A DNA stretch of 64,000 nucleotides from Sipunculus nudus (taxonomy: Eukaryota; Annelida; Sipuncula; Golfingiida; Sipunculidae), in NCBI GenBank assembly GCA_026874595.1, contig CM049306.1:29627519-29691518 (forward strand), read 5' to 3'. Below are positions 36,401 to 47,923 of this stretch, in pieces. The number at the start of each line of letters is the position of its first letter. Position 1 is the stretch's first letter. The position numbers and the translations under genes were made by a program. Under the pieces are notes generated by a model that saw only the letters and a program-made list of their open reading frames with translations, did not search any database and was not told the origin of the DNA.

Positions 36401-39400
36401 TTTTTATTTGTTTACATATACTGGTATTTCTCCTTCATAGTGAAATTTTATTTAATCTACATATAGCTGTGTCAATGACAGACCTGAAATGTAATCTCTT
36501 AATTCCAAAGGCCTGAAAGACTGCCAAATTTAATAAATTGAAGACCTTTCCTAGCTGTTACATGTAGCCTGTTTTGGTGAAGATAATCTCTTTTTATGGA
36601 TATCAGAGAGGAATATTTTGTATTCAGAACTGACCTGCTTTAGTTTGAAAATAATTTGAGACAACCCCTTGATTCAAATTTCTGGTCTGATGTCAAACTG
36701 TTAAGCCACTGTGCTCAGTTGGAAATTTAATATATTGTCATAAAGAAATTAAGTGAAATGCCAGGCAGTGAAATCCATACCCCGTTAATTCAGATTTCAG
36801 GTGAGGTAATCTCTTACATAGATGCCAGATCTGCAAATATATTGTATTCAAATGAAATCCATTCTGAGGGTGTCCAAAAATTAGTTCATTGTGGGGCATT
36901 GAAATTAATAATCTGTTCTTTCAAATTTCAAGTGGGATTTACTGACATCTTGAAAAGATTTCCAGTATTAATTATGCACAATAAAGGTCATCCCATATAT
37001 TGTACTTAAAAATATATCCCCTATATTATGATAGGCTTAAACCCTTGAGACTTGCTGCCTGAACTCATTCAGTAACCTGAATAATTTGGGAACATGTTTG
37101 GGGAATACCTGTAAACCCTTGTGTTCCTCATTCAGATAGTGAATTAAAATTACATGTATAAACAAGTAAATGCATGTCAGGACTTTGTGTGGTTAGCCTC
37201 AAGTTTTCCCTGCTTCCACAATAGCTGATTTTACCAATAGTTACATAATGCAGCTCTCAATTTCCTTCCCCTGGGTCTAGAGTACTATGCAGACTGAGAA
37301 TGCAAATTGAGGTTTTAAGTCCACATTCAGAGCCAGGAAATAATTACAAGGGAACCCCCCACTAAAGGCATCAGCTTGATCCCCCATTCACTAGGTCATG
37401 GGGACAGGATATGGTTGCTATGGGGATGTTTGGAAAATTGACCAATCACAACACTCCGTCTGCTGTTGCTTAGCCAATAGGAATTAAGCATTTGGGCATC
37501 TGGATGCCCTTTGAGCACTGACATTGAAGTTTATGAATGGCTTTGTTAGAGGGCAGCTGGAACATGTAGTACTCAAGCCCAGGGCATGCTTATTGAGAAT
37601 ACTGATGCACAGAAGCATTGGGTGTGCACAGGTGTTATATATTTATTCTCTCTATAATTCCCCTTTATCTGTCCCTGAGCCAGGAAACCTTCACACCTGG
37701 GTTGGTCAGCTTCTGACCTTATCAAAGCCTTGGGATGTACAGACATATGGGGGATTCCCTGTGGAAATTCAATGGCACGCACCATAATTTGGCCCCAGAT
37801 ACCATATCACAGAAAAGTCTCACACTGAATCATTCTGCCCTAAATTAAAAAATAATGAGCTTCTCAATTGCTTTCACAACACTTCCTGTAGAGAGTCTTT
37901 TCATTTACTCCCTAAACAATCTTTACTATTCATTTCACATCATGAATAATTTACAACAAAATATTAAAGGATATATAGGGTACCTTTCAAAGCTACATCT
38001 GACCATTATATATATTGTCTGCAAACACTATTTCCGAATGTAATGTCTGCAAACACTATTTCGGAATGTATGTAAGAAAAGTATCCACATTTATGTACAT
38101 TCCCATGTACAACACTACAACTGTCCTTATCTACATTTCTGTGTCACATTAAAAATATATGCCAGTACCAGATTAAATAAACAGATTTTGATATATGAAA
38201 TATGATATGTAAAAAGGTTAGATCTGTTATGGTATATATAAAAATAATGTTAATATATGTTAATAATTATGTATGGACTACATCAGGAATAAATGACAAT
38301 TGATAATCTGTTAATGTCTTCTGAGCTTGTGAGAATAATTGTAATGCAGCTCTACAGGCTGTTACATCTGTTCAGTGCTGATATGAAGGTACAAATAAAT
38401 TCTATTATCTATATTGTGTGGAACAGTAAATGACCTATATCGTGTTTGTTTTTGCAGTAAATTCTCCAACTTCTTCAAGAGGAAGAGCAGTACAGTAGAG
38501 CACAAGTAGGTTTTCTAGATTTTCTTTCCAATTGTACTACTTAAAGAATTTACATATTGCAACATTAATTCACAAATCACCTCTTATAGTTGATCAGACG
38601 ATCAAAGTATCATATGTATTAGTACCTCACTTTTAAGGCATTATGTTAGTCAGTTCTATCAATTGTTTTTATGCATAAGATTAAGGCATTACCCCTGCAA
38701 AGAGTTGGCTTTTATTATAGTTATATATATATATATATTTGAAGATAATAAAAATCCCTCAATATTATTATAATCACAGTGAGAATGGTTCCTACCTTCA
38801 GACTTCCACACTTCTGCTTATCAAAGCTGGTTCATTTTACTGTTGATTAATCTAATGCTTTTTAAAAATCTAGCATGTCTTTATCTTTACAGCCAGTAAA
38901 GCAGTACTATAAACTCTACCTGTTTTACATACCATTTATACACATTTACAAGTCCATTTAGAATTTCGGTTGCATGACTGTTGCATAAAATTATAATTTT
39001 CAAGGTTACCTCACCTTTCATGCTCATCCTACAATTTACAACCAGCAGTCACACCTTCCCAGGTTGTGCAAGCCTTTTTCCCCTATTGGTCAATAAAATA
39101 CATAGAGTAACCAATGGTTATAAATTATATGGTGGTAGTAATTGGCCATACTGGGTTATGTTGTAGATCTTATCACTAGGTGTTTAGTGCCCATTAAGTC
39201 CAATCTCTAAGCCTGATCATGTTTGGCCCATGCTCCCTTTGAGCTTACTTCTCCTCCCTTACAAATTTCACTTCCTTCTCAGACCCCTCAAGATCCTTTG
39301 ATGCCAGAGGCAGTGTAATCTGGCGATCAGCCCTGGAGCCATCTGAGCATGGCCTCTGGATCAAATGACCTCTTCCTGTGATTTTGCCCTTCATATGTCA

Positions 39401-42400
39401 TGGACATTGGTCTCAAGTCTTTTATAAGTGTATAGAAATGAAATTCTCATTATTACAATATAATGATGTAGGTTGCATTAAAAATATAGCACATTATAAT
39501 TGTTTTATTTATAAAAATACAGTATTTTTAGATTTTAAAGATATCTATCATTCCTTGGATCATTGCCTTTAATCATGCCTATAAGATGTCTATATATCTA
39601 AGATTATCAACATTCTTATTATTAAAATGATAATGGCAACTAGTTAAGATAAATCAGTGTATTAATTAGAATACTGGATATGTGGTGTAGATTGTTTTTC
39701 TAATAAGAAATTGATAGGTAAAAGAAATATTCTTTTTATGCAAGTTATATAGTGTGATGGATTATATTCAGGTTATTATGATTTTATTATAAAAGTATTA
39801 TGAAGTTTAAAATCCTATTTTATTTAAAATGAGAAAAAAATATTGCTCATTAGATAGCAATGAGTCCTCTCACAAGTGTTATTATGGATAATTTATCAAA
39901 TTAAAGGTAGTTCTTTTATAAACCTCCTGGAATCAAGTACCTACTAATATATGTCAATGGGTTTTGAAAAAGGAAGCTTTTGTCCATACAAAGTATTATT
40001 ATAATAGATAGTATATAAAATCAAAGTAAGAGTCCATTACTATATTGATCAGATATTATCAAAATCAGTCTTATGTAATAAAATATTCTGAAGTATTGTT
40101 GATAATTAAGAAACCCCTTAATGTAATGATTGTAACATAAATCAAAGTGAACTGAGTCAGATTCACCTTGACTAACCACAGGAAGGACCAGGTCCAAGAC
40201 TCCTTTGATCTTCCTGAGTGGATAATTCACTCATTAATGTAACACTCAAGTGATCATAACTTATTGAGGAAGTTCCCCCATCAGCCTGCAGTCTGGAAGT
40301 GGCTAAGCACCAGATGCATGCAATTTTATGCAATCATTGATGCATGAAGAGAGCAAAAACATATAAATTAAGTATTACTTTTGTTTTATATGGTCAAATT
40401 TTATGACATATTTATTACTTATTTATAAAAAAATAACCTATACAAGTAAATAAAAAACCTAGCAGAACTTTACTTTCAATTTTTCCTTACAAGTAATCCT
40501 GTTAAGACAAACTATAATGGAAGTGATGAAAATGTAATGAAGTGGAATTAAATTAAAATGCCTTTTCCTGTAATAAATTTATGATTGTCTTTCTCCTAAA
40601 TACTTTAAATTTTTAAATTTAGCATCAGTGTTGTATTATGAGAAATTCCTCATCAATATCAAGGTGTGTAGGTGTCAACAGTTGCCTTGCAGACTGGTGC
40701 TTCCCCAAAATGAAAAGTCAAAATGAAAAATAGTTTTCTGTAGATGGCAGTTGATTTCAGTTTTACCAAGAGACCATGAAACAGCATTTATTTCCCAGAC
40801 CTGTTTATTAATATGTGTATATATTTATGGACTGATTGTGATTCCAGTGTCAGACACACTAGTCACCTAGTCAGACAGGGAGTGACAAAATGACAGGTTT
40901 TCTTTACGGGCATTATATCATTCCTGGTCAGGTTAAGTTGTGATTCCAAACATGAACACCTAGAGGTTTTGTTATAAATAAACATCTTGAGAAGATCAGG
41001 TCTGGAATTTAGATGATATGAACTACTGTGGGGCCTGGGTTCAATTAGGGGTACTATCAGTATAAACAAGCTGCAAGTCTGCCATTAATAGTGAAACAAT
41101 AGTCTCACATTGCTTGATTCCAACTGGGAACCCCTACTGTGGACATGGTGATATCTATGTGCCCCTCCCACTAATGAGCCTTGTGCTGAAAGTATGGCAT
41201 ATAGGGACCAGGTTGTAGCTTCTTAATGACTGTGCTTACATTAGGGGGAGACACAAGGAGATATGGGGTAAAAACCCCAGACAGGGTTGATGCCTGCATA
41301 AACCATCAGTCTATTCACATGCCCTCATCAAGCAGGTACCTGATAAGCACTAATTGCCCCTTGGCTCATTGTAGGGTCAGCTGCAAGTGACCACTGGCCT
41401 ATGGTCATGCTTCCTGGGGCTAGAGTGATGGGGGTTGTCAGACAGGTGGCCCTCTCAGGGTGTGTATGCAGATGAACCCCCTCTCTGGGGCTTTGATAGG
41501 CATGAGCATTCAAGATACCCTTCATCTAGTCTGGCCTGAAGACCTGATTACTTCAATGTTTGTTGGGCAATCTGGGGTCATGTAACCCTGTCACATGCAA
41601 ATGAATGTCCCATCACCCCTCCCCCCACTGGGGTGCCTATATATACAGGCCCCAGTGGATCTGGACTTCAGTACAAGCCTGACAGTATAGTAGTGACAAC
41701 CACATGATAACTAGTGTTTCTGAACTTTAAAACTTATAAACATGGAAGAAGTTTGCTATAGGTTTCGGTACAGTTTGGATACCAGCAGCAGTAGTGACTT
41801 GGAATTTACACCTGAACACACAAAGTGAGTCCAGTTATTAACTCACAACAAGGGGTTTATGGTGAATAAGGGAAGGGAAATCAGGATCAGTGATCCGTAT
41901 GTAACCAGGGCTGACTTACGGTAACACCAAGTACAGGTTTGGGTTAATGTTTTAATATTTACATTTCTTGTCTTGGGTTACTATGCGTATCGGATTATAA
42001 ACTACAGGATGAATGATCAAGAGGATTTACTGTTGGTGATGGCATGAATATTAAAGTTCTGTATCTACTTTTACAGAGGCCAATTCCAGAGTGCAGCCTT
42101 GGCCAGATTCCAACGTCTGCCGGTAAGTTTTCACAATAAACATCAGTAAATGTGTAGTAACCAACATCAGGCTCTTTTTCTGTGAAAAGTATTGTAATAT
42201 AACTGATGCAAGACTATCCCCTCCAATACTTTCTCTCTTTAATCACCCTCCTGTCATTAAGCACTTAATGTCACTTGTCAAGTTGTCAGACACATCTGTA
42301 GGGGAGCATTTGTTTAAAAAAAAATTCCTGAAATCAGTAAAAATTAAAAAAAAAATGTTTTCTAAAAAATCTTTTCATTAAAGTCTAAAAGTGAAAGGGG

Positions 42401-45400
42401 AAAAAATAAATATTTAGGGAGAAATTAGCATTTCTTTATTACTATCACTTTGAAACCATGATATGTGTCATCAGCAAGGCAGGTGGTTATGGGCTATTTT
42501 GTTGTCTCCAGTTATTGTTTAATTCCATATAACCTGTGAAAATCTGTCTTATAGCATGTGGTTCTTTTGTACAGTTTCCAGATTTAATAGTGGAATTTAC
42601 CAGCTGGCCATCTGCCTGAAGGCATAGTTAGTTGGGCAATTCATATTAGAATTAAAATGAGGCTAATTCCACTAAGACCCCTCCCCTTTTCATTCGAGAA
42701 GAAAGCCACAGGGGAAAGGGCATTTCTCTCATCCAAATTCTTAATTGGCACATTATCTTGATTTCTTAGTTCTGGTGAGTTTCCCACCCCTCTTCATCCT
42801 TTGCATGAGACTGTATGCTGGGGATGTGGATTCTGACAAGCATTTATTGTAATGAGGTGTGCACAAGATCTGGCAATTAGCAGGGAGGCAAGGTGACAAA
42901 GTCCTGGCTCCCGCCCCATACTGGGGGGATTTACACAGGTCTGATACATCCTGAGGGCTCACAGACAGGAAGTTATGCTGGTCTCAAGGGTGGCTGAGTC
43001 TGATGTAACTTCCTCTAGCCCCACCAGTGAGAACTGTCAAAGTCTATACCCCTCTAGTAATTTACACTCACAACAGTTGGTTCTGTGCAAAACAAACCTG
43101 TATACGCTGAGCAAACATTAATCATATACATGTTGCAGATTATCTCATTGTAACAGTTTGCATTAGGTGGATTATAATTAAAAATAGTATCAGAATTGTT
43201 TACTTACTTTCACTTTCCCATGTCTGTATCACAAGAGCTTGTCTCACTTCTGACGAGTAAACTTGAATATTCCTCCACTCATTTCTATGTATTTGCTCTT
43301 TCATTACATAACCTTCATAAATGTATAACATGAACAACTTTAAACCAGACTATAATCATCAGAATCCTGAATTCATAATCTACAAGAAAGCAAAAATTTA
43401 ACTCTGAAAATAATTATTAATCCTTATAATAAATGTTGTAAAATATGATAGAATGTAAAAAATCTTAACATAAATGTTTTTGGTAAAATTTCCTTTTTAT
43501 AATGTTATATATCATATGTGTCCTTGATTTTGACAGGTGCCTTTCTGTAACTTTGATACTGACCATGAAGATGAGCCTGAGAATCCCGTCTCTCCTGATG
43601 AATACGACAGAGAGGGCAGCACCAGTCTGCAGGAGAAGGCTAAGTTCTTCATCAGTGATGATGAGAACTCCTGGGACAGTGGTGTCTGTGTTGAGACCAG
43701 TGGACAGGTGAGCAGCAAATATTTCAGTGCCTGTATATTAAACATCATTTATTTGTCAAGAAAAAAATTTCAGATTTTCAGTTTCAGATTTTCAAATATT
43801 TGTATCATATATATAACCATAACAAAACCATGATACCTGTCTGTTTTATTTTATTATTTTATTTCAGTAATGTAAATGTAACATAAATTTATTAAATAAA
43901 GTTCTTATTCTGCATCTATACAAAAAATAATTAGAACTGAGAGATACTTGTCCTTGTTATATTCGGCATGATTATTTTTTTTTTATATTTCTTGTAAGTA
44001 TAAGAAGATTGGAAAAAATTGAGATTGGAAAAATTTGCTTTTTTTTTCAAATTCTTATTTTTTTTGCTTACAGGTCAGTGATGATTTCCAGTTTGCAGAA
44101 CCCAGTGGACCCGCTCCTAGACGTGTCCGTAACCTGAATGAGGATGCCTGCTCACCCTTCAAGTACTCCCCAGCAAAGGATTCATTGTTTCATAGATCCT
44201 TCTCTACAGGAGCACTGGTAAGGCATCCTGCTCTATATGTAGTTATTCATTATTATCATATCTATTGTAATTATATGTTTATAGTTTTTTATTTGTATTT
44301 ATTATTTAAAATCAGTATTGATTCATTAATTTAAATAAAATTTAAGATTTGAACTTGCTAATTTGAATTCTTAAATTTTATTTTCCCAATTCTCAAGTTG
44401 CAGGACCTGGAATACCTGATTACTTATTTTTTATGCTTCTTCTCAGATCTAGCTGCAATTCAGGTGTTGATCTTGGTATAAATTGTGATACCAAGTCTGA
44501 TACCCAATATTAACATTGAATTTAAATATAGCAGATATAGCAGATGTTAGCTGTGTCACTGCTAATATCTTGGTTTCTTATTTTCAGAACTTTGATTCTC
44601 CCTCCTTGGACTCTGACAGTCCAATCATTCTTCGCAAATCCTCCCTGACTTACAGTCCGGAACAAGATGAAGGTGATGATGGCTTCCTGGAACTGACAGA
44701 ACTTGATGACAAAGACCACGAGAAGGCTGATGATGTCCCAAGCTCCATGAACAGCCTCTTCAACGCCCCTATGGTTCTGAATGAGAAGAACAATGATAGA
44801 CTTCCATTGAAATCAAGAAGGTTGAGCTTCCTAACATCTGAAGACGCAGAAAACCAACCTCCAAAGGTAGCCAGCATTATTAGTACTTGTGTTAAAATAA
44901 AATTAAAAAAAAAGGCTTATTTATTTTGTGTAGAATCATGATGTAATTGTCAATAATTGTAAAAAGTATTGAAGTATAAATTGTATGATATATATAGTGA
45001 TTCTTTTTGTATATGAATATTTAGTATGCTTCAGATTTCTTACAGTTCATTTTTTTTTATATGTTATTTTAATAACTATTTTAACTTTTGTGATCAATAG
45101 ACTGGCAGCAGAAGAGGTCTCTTCAAGTCCCCAAGTGTTCCAAGACTGTACAAGTCCAGCACCTGTGAATCCAGACCAAGTGGAAAGCGCTCCGAGCCAG
45201 AGGGAAGAGACACTCCGTACACCCGGATCAAACGCAGGAAGAGTGTCGTTGACCTGGAATCACAAGACAAAGAGGAGGTAATTAAATGGTCTTGTTTTCT
45301 CAGAAATACTGAAGATAAACAGGTGTGCATTGTGACCAAACCATGTAACATATTTATAGTTTAATATTTAATAATATATCTTCATGTTGACAAAGATCGC

Positions 45401-47923
45401 TTTACATTTTACATTGCTCACCAGCTTACCACTGAAAATTGTAAATTATGATAAATCTTAAAAAATAATATTGATAAATCATGTCATATAATAAAATTTG
45501 TTTCAATTTTATATTTATCTTATATTTCTTAATAATCAGTAATAATTATTAATATTAACTAATGATTTCCCCTACTTAATTGTGCACTTTTGTTTCGTTT
45601 CCAGGTCAAGTCTAGGTCTCTGCCTCGCTGTCATTCTGAGGCCATGATAAAGGCTGCGCTCAACCGTCTTGACCAACCTGGTGATCTGATCGGAGACTGC
45701 AGCAGGGTAAGCTGAACATTCATTTATATTTCCTTAATATAATAAATGCAGTATGAATGGTAAGTTCAGAGTTTATATTACTGTATATTAAATTGTAGTT
45801 TAAAACCACTACCTCAACAGGTATATAAATAAGGTGATAATAAATGTTAACAATATGTTAATTATATAAGTCTAGTATTTTATGGTCAATTTTAATTAAA
45901 CTCAATTAAGAGAACAAAACTGACCCCCACAATATATTAGATGATATGGTCTTGAGATATTAACATTTACTATATTTTTGTTTATACTATAATCTATTTA
46001 TCTTTATTTGTAGAAGCATCAGTTACCAATCATCCAAGGAAAACACAGTGATCTCCAGGCTATCGCTCCAAAAACAGTAAGTGTTGATTTGTTAACATTT
46101 GATATCTTTTATCTTGCTGTCTATAAAGTACTCTCATTCATACAAATTTAGCTTGTGAACAAGTCTTTTCTAATGAGTCTTTTAGTAGGGTATATCTTGT
46201 TTAGTTTGAAATAACACTAGACTAAGCATCCAGTCTAAAATTCTAGAAAAAAAAATCAGAATCAAGAAGGGAAGTAGCTTTGTTAATATGCTTCGGATGG
46301 ACATGTCATGTCAGTTATACTTAATCTTGACTTTTGTTCACAGGTTGAAGAACTTGTTGAGGGCCAGCTTTCTCATTTAATTGAAAAATTCATCATCATT
46401 GACTGTCGGTATCCCTACGAATATGAAGGAGGACAGATCAAGGTGAGACTTGTTATATTTAAGTATTAATTATTAATATTAAAAGTGTACTAATGTTTCA
46501 AACATCTAAAATAAAATTGAAATATACAGTGAAAAACATGCACTAGACAACAAAGTGCAAAACATGCACTAGACATTCCAACAACAGACTTAGTCATCAT
46601 GTACACTGCCTATACTGCATTGTGTTAAATATACTAGAGGGGACCACCACCTGCACAGAGGCTAGTTACATAATATGTATGCAACACAGGTGGCTTGGGA
46701 ATGCATGTGGATTGTGTCACCGAATGTGCATTGTTTGGAATCACCCTTTGCTTGAATTTCAACCACTATGTGTTTGCAAAGGGACTCCAATAAAATATAG
46801 ACAGAACAAGTGAATGTTCCCCTGTACTTGTTCATGTGAATGTATGTTCTTCGAACCATAAGCTAAGTTTTGTGGTGTTTAACCTGCAGGGTGCAATCAA
46901 CCTGTACACCAAAGACCAGATACTGGAAGAATTCATCAAGAGCACAAAGCATCATCCTACAGACTCATCTAACAGCAACACTGTCCTCATCTTCCATTGT
47001 GAATTCTCATCAGAAAGAGGCCCAAAAATGTAAGTGCTTAACTAATTTGCTATAATGAAATATAGGTACAAGAATTGTTAAATAGAACATATATGTAAGT
47101 TAATTATTTATGGTAAGCCATCTATGTTAAAAGAAAATTCTGTTGGTAGACAGCTGTATAAATATGAAGATATGATATACTTATAATTTTTTCCTTCCTT
47201 CATTAGTGTATATATTTAGATTTTTTTTCATGAAGATATAAATTTGATACAGAAATAACAGTATGTTGCTGAATATGTACTTCGAACAATTTTGCATTTT
47301 ATTAAATTTTTTTTTAGGTACCGATTCCTCCGTGAACAAGACCGAGCTGTGCACAAAGACTGCTACCCTTCACTCCATTACCCAGAAATGTACGTCCTGG
47401 AAGGAGGCTACAAGGCATTCTTTGAAAATCACAAGGTAAACATCTATGCAGCATGTTCTCTGTAATCTACGTATTAATAATTTGCATGACAGACCATTTC
47501 AAGCTGCACCTTCTGAATTCTTAAATTAGTTTTAACTAATGTCTCTTGCATTTTCTGATCAAAAATTAAAATATTTCTATCATACATTCATAATATCACC
47601 AATATTAATAGTTGTAAGGAATTAGTCAAATCAAGAAACATTTGGGCTTTGGTCCATATTTAGTCCTGTCATAATAGATAAAATGAAATGATAAGGTTTT
47701 TCCACTAAATCTTGAAATTCAGAAAAGAATTAAAGACATTACATGTATACTTATTCGTTTTATTATATCTTTTCAGCCTCAGTGTGTACCACAGACATAC
47801 AAGCCAATGCTCCACAAGGACCACGCTAACGATATGAAACACTTCAGGGCCAAGTCCAAGTCCTGGGCAGGAGAAAGAGGAAGGGGGGCACGGGGACCCA
47901 TCCGTCCAGGCCTCAAGTTTTAA
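27267..47923 (+). CDS. CDC25: M-phase inducer phosphatase (CDC25), fifteen coding exons
   Basis: Joined exons 27267-27415, 33858-33973, 35357-35411, 38458-38505, 42077-42122, 43537-43707, 44074-44217, 44588-44866, 45101-45277, 45605-45706, 46014-46076, 46344-46442, 46890-47029, 47318-47435 and 47777-47923 give 1854 nt, 617 aa. CDC25 removes the inhibitory phosphates from Thr/Tyr of cyclin-dependent kinases. The catalytic rhodanese-type domain (about 425-600) contains [18 protein letters not shown] and the HC-x5-R loop H519-C520-EFSSE-R526. The regulatory half has [24 protein letters not shown] (55-63), CLDSPNP, the Chk1/14-3-3-type site GLFKSPSVP (Ser348), a KRRKS basic cluster (380-384) and DDGF (273-276). 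All junctions are GT-AG and in phase. It appears intact. Confidence 0.98.
27416..33857 (+). other. CDC25: CDC25 intron 1
   Basis: A 6.4-kb first intron without exon-like ORFs. It holds a C run near 28570, a G run near 28290, a weakly tRNA-like A-box at 28507 (rejected) and, near its 3' end, a duplicated block with p53-family half-site matches (33242-33358). Confidence 0.85.
33242..33358. promoter_or_regulatory. Duplicated block with four p53-family half-site matches
   Basis: AGACTTGTCT (33242) and GGACATGTCT (33328) fit RRRCWWGYYY fully; AGACTTGTCA (33263) and GGACTTGTCA (33349) miss only the last base. Each full site is followed by its partner after an identical 11-base spacer, and the two pairs are 86 bases apart. 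Function is inferred from motif only. Confidence 0.35.
33858..33973 (+). CDS. CDC25: CDC25 exon 2 (residues 51-88)
   Basis: Acceptor is a CT tract ending GATGACAG; donor G/GTAAGC. It encodes [10 protein letters not shown], with a CDK-type T-P-K-R site. An upstream in-frame ATG (33836) could be read only if the segment were a first exon; the phase-2 join to exon 1 is preferred. Confidence 0.88.
33974..35356 (+). other. CDC25: CDC25 intron 2
   Basis: AT-rich; nothing further recognised. Confidence 0.85.
35357..35411 (+). CDS. CDC25: CDC25 exon 3 (residues 90-106)
   Basis: Acceptor TTTGTTTTCAG, donor AG/GTAAGC. It encodes [13 protein letters not shown], matching the CLDSPxP block of vertebrate CDC25s. 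Confidence 0.93.
35412..38457 (+). other. CDC25: CDC25 intron 3
   Basis: 3.0 kb. ORFs up to 87 codons are visible but none has exon borders in phase with the gene. A less AT-rich patch lies at about 37340-37800. Confidence 0.8.
38458..38505 (+). CDS. CDC25: CDC25 exon 4 (residues 108-122)
   Basis: A 48-nt microexon-like segment with acceptor TTTTTGCAG and donor AA/GTAGGT. It encodes the basic [11 protein letters not shown]. The phase is consistent with exons 3 and 5. Confidence 0.85.
41595..41602 (+). promoter_or_regulatory. CDC25: Octamer motif
   Basis: ATGCAAAT, the POU/Oct consensus, lies about 75 bases upstream of the predicted internal start site. Confidence 0.45.
41638..41672 (+). promoter_or_regulatory. 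CDC25: Internal CDC25 promoter: TATA box and initiator
   Basis: TATATATA at 41638-41645 is followed, at the expected distance, by TCAGT at 41668-41672 (A of the initiator at 41670, 32 bases from the TATA start). The 5' UTR to the ATG at 41742 would be 72 bases with no upstream ATG that extends across it. Confidence 0.6.
41742..41824 (+). CDS. CDC25: CDC25 alternative first exon
   Basis: 83 nt, ATG to AA/GTGAGT, with TATA/initiator upstream and no acceptor directly before it. Its phase matches exon 5. Confidence 0.65.
41742..47923 (+). CDS. CDC25: CDC25 predicted short isoform from internal first exon
   Basis: Exon 41742-41824 encodes 27 residues (start [11 protein letters not shown], then [15 protein letters not shown]) plus two bases of a codon. 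Its donor AA/GTGAGT is strong and its phase 2 matches the exon 5 acceptor at 42077, restoring Lys. With exons 5-15 it makes 1569 nt, 522 aa. The product loses the first 123 residues of the long form, including TPKRRLDLS and CLDSPNP, but keeps DDGF, the Ser348 site and the whole catalytic domain. Alternative starts giving CDC25 variants are known in animals; use of this one is inferred from sequence alone. Confidence 0.65.
42077..42122 (+). CDS. CDC25: CDC25 exon 5 (residues 124-138)
   Basis: A 46-nt exon with acceptor CTTTTACAG and donor CG/GTAAGT. It is the first exon shared by the long and the predicted short isoform. Confidence 0.9.
42123..43536 (+). other. CDC25: CDC25 intron 5
   Basis: 1.4 kb. 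Nothing further recognised. The remaining CDC25 introns downstream are short (about 240-500 bases) and plain. Confidence 0.85.
43537..43707 (+). CDS. CDC25: CDC25 exon 6 (residues 139-195)
   Basis: Acceptor TTTTGACAG, donor CAG/GTGAGC. Acidic, with two clusters of Asp/Glu-Ser ([12 protein letters not shown]), plausible casein-kinase targets. Confidence 0.93.
44074..44217 (+). CDS. CDC25: CDC25 exon 7 (residues 196-243)
   Basis: Acceptor GCTTACAG, donor CTG/GTAAGG. Contains several SP sites ([10 protein letters not shown]) and RSFSTGAL, a basophilic-kinase-like site. Confidence 0.93.
44588..44866 (+). CDS. CDC25: CDC25 exon 8 (residues 244-336)
   Basis: Acceptor TTATTTTCAG, donor AAG/GTAGCC. 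It encodes [10 protein letters not shown], then DDGFLEL resembling the DDG beta-TrCP motif, and MNSLFNAP, which matches the conserved MxSLWxAP block of animal CDC25s. Confidence 0.95.
45101..45277 (+). CDS. CDC25: CDC25 exon 9 (residues 337-395)
   Basis: Acceptor GATCAATAG, donor GAG/GTAATT. It carries GLFKSPSVP (14-3-3/Chk1-type site, Ser348) and the basic IKRRKS nuclear-localisation-like cluster. Confidence 0.96.
45605..45706 (+). CDS. CDC25: CDC25 exon 10 (residues 396-429)
   Basis: Acceptor CGTTTCCAG, donor AGG/GTAAGC. It encodes [10 protein letters not shown] and DLIGDCSR, the block leading into the catalytic domain. Confidence 0.96.
46014..46076 (+). CDS. CDC25: CDC25 exon 11 (residues 430-450)
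   Basis: Acceptor TTTATTTGTAG, donor ACA/GTAAGT. It encodes [14 protein letters not shown], matching the conserved GKHxDL segment. Confidence 0.95.
46344..46442 (+). CDS. CDC25: CDC25 exon 12 (residues 451-483)
   Basis: Acceptor TTGTTCACAG, donor AAG/GTGAGA. It encodes [18 protein letters not shown], the hallmark rhodanese-type strand and loop. Confidence 0.98.
46890..47029 (+). CDS. CDC25: CDC25 exon 13 (residues 484-529, catalytic loop)
   Basis: Acceptor AACCTGCAG, donor AT/GTAAGT. It contains [15 protein letters not shown], with nucleophile Cys520 and Arg526 of the HC-x5-R signature. Confidence 0.98.
47318..47435 (+). CDS. CDC25: CDC25 exon 14 (residues 531-569)
   Basis: Acceptor T9AG, donor AAG/GTAAAC. 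It encodes [17 protein letters not shown], the conserved strand after the catalytic helix. Confidence 0.98.
47777..47923 (+). CDS. CDC25: CDC25 exon 15 (residues 570-617 and stop)
   Basis: Acceptor CTTTTCAG. It encodes the YKPMLHKDH and SKSWAGE blocks and a Gly/Arg tail (GERGRGARG) before the stop at 47921-47923. Confidence 0.97.
   Translation, partial: PQCVPQTYKPMLHKDHANDMKHFRAKSKSWAGERGRGARGPIRPGLKF

Larger units (their letters stand above)
38506..42076 (+). other. CDC25: CDC25 intron 4, hosting the internal promoter
   Basis: 3.6 kb. Its last 1.2 kb is less AT-rich and contains the octamer, TATA box and alternative first exon. Confidence 0.8.

Noticed and set aside
41328-41525. 65-codon minus-strand ORF near the internal CDC25 promoter
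   Set aside because: No similarity or splice logic; the region is better explained as promoter-proximal intron.
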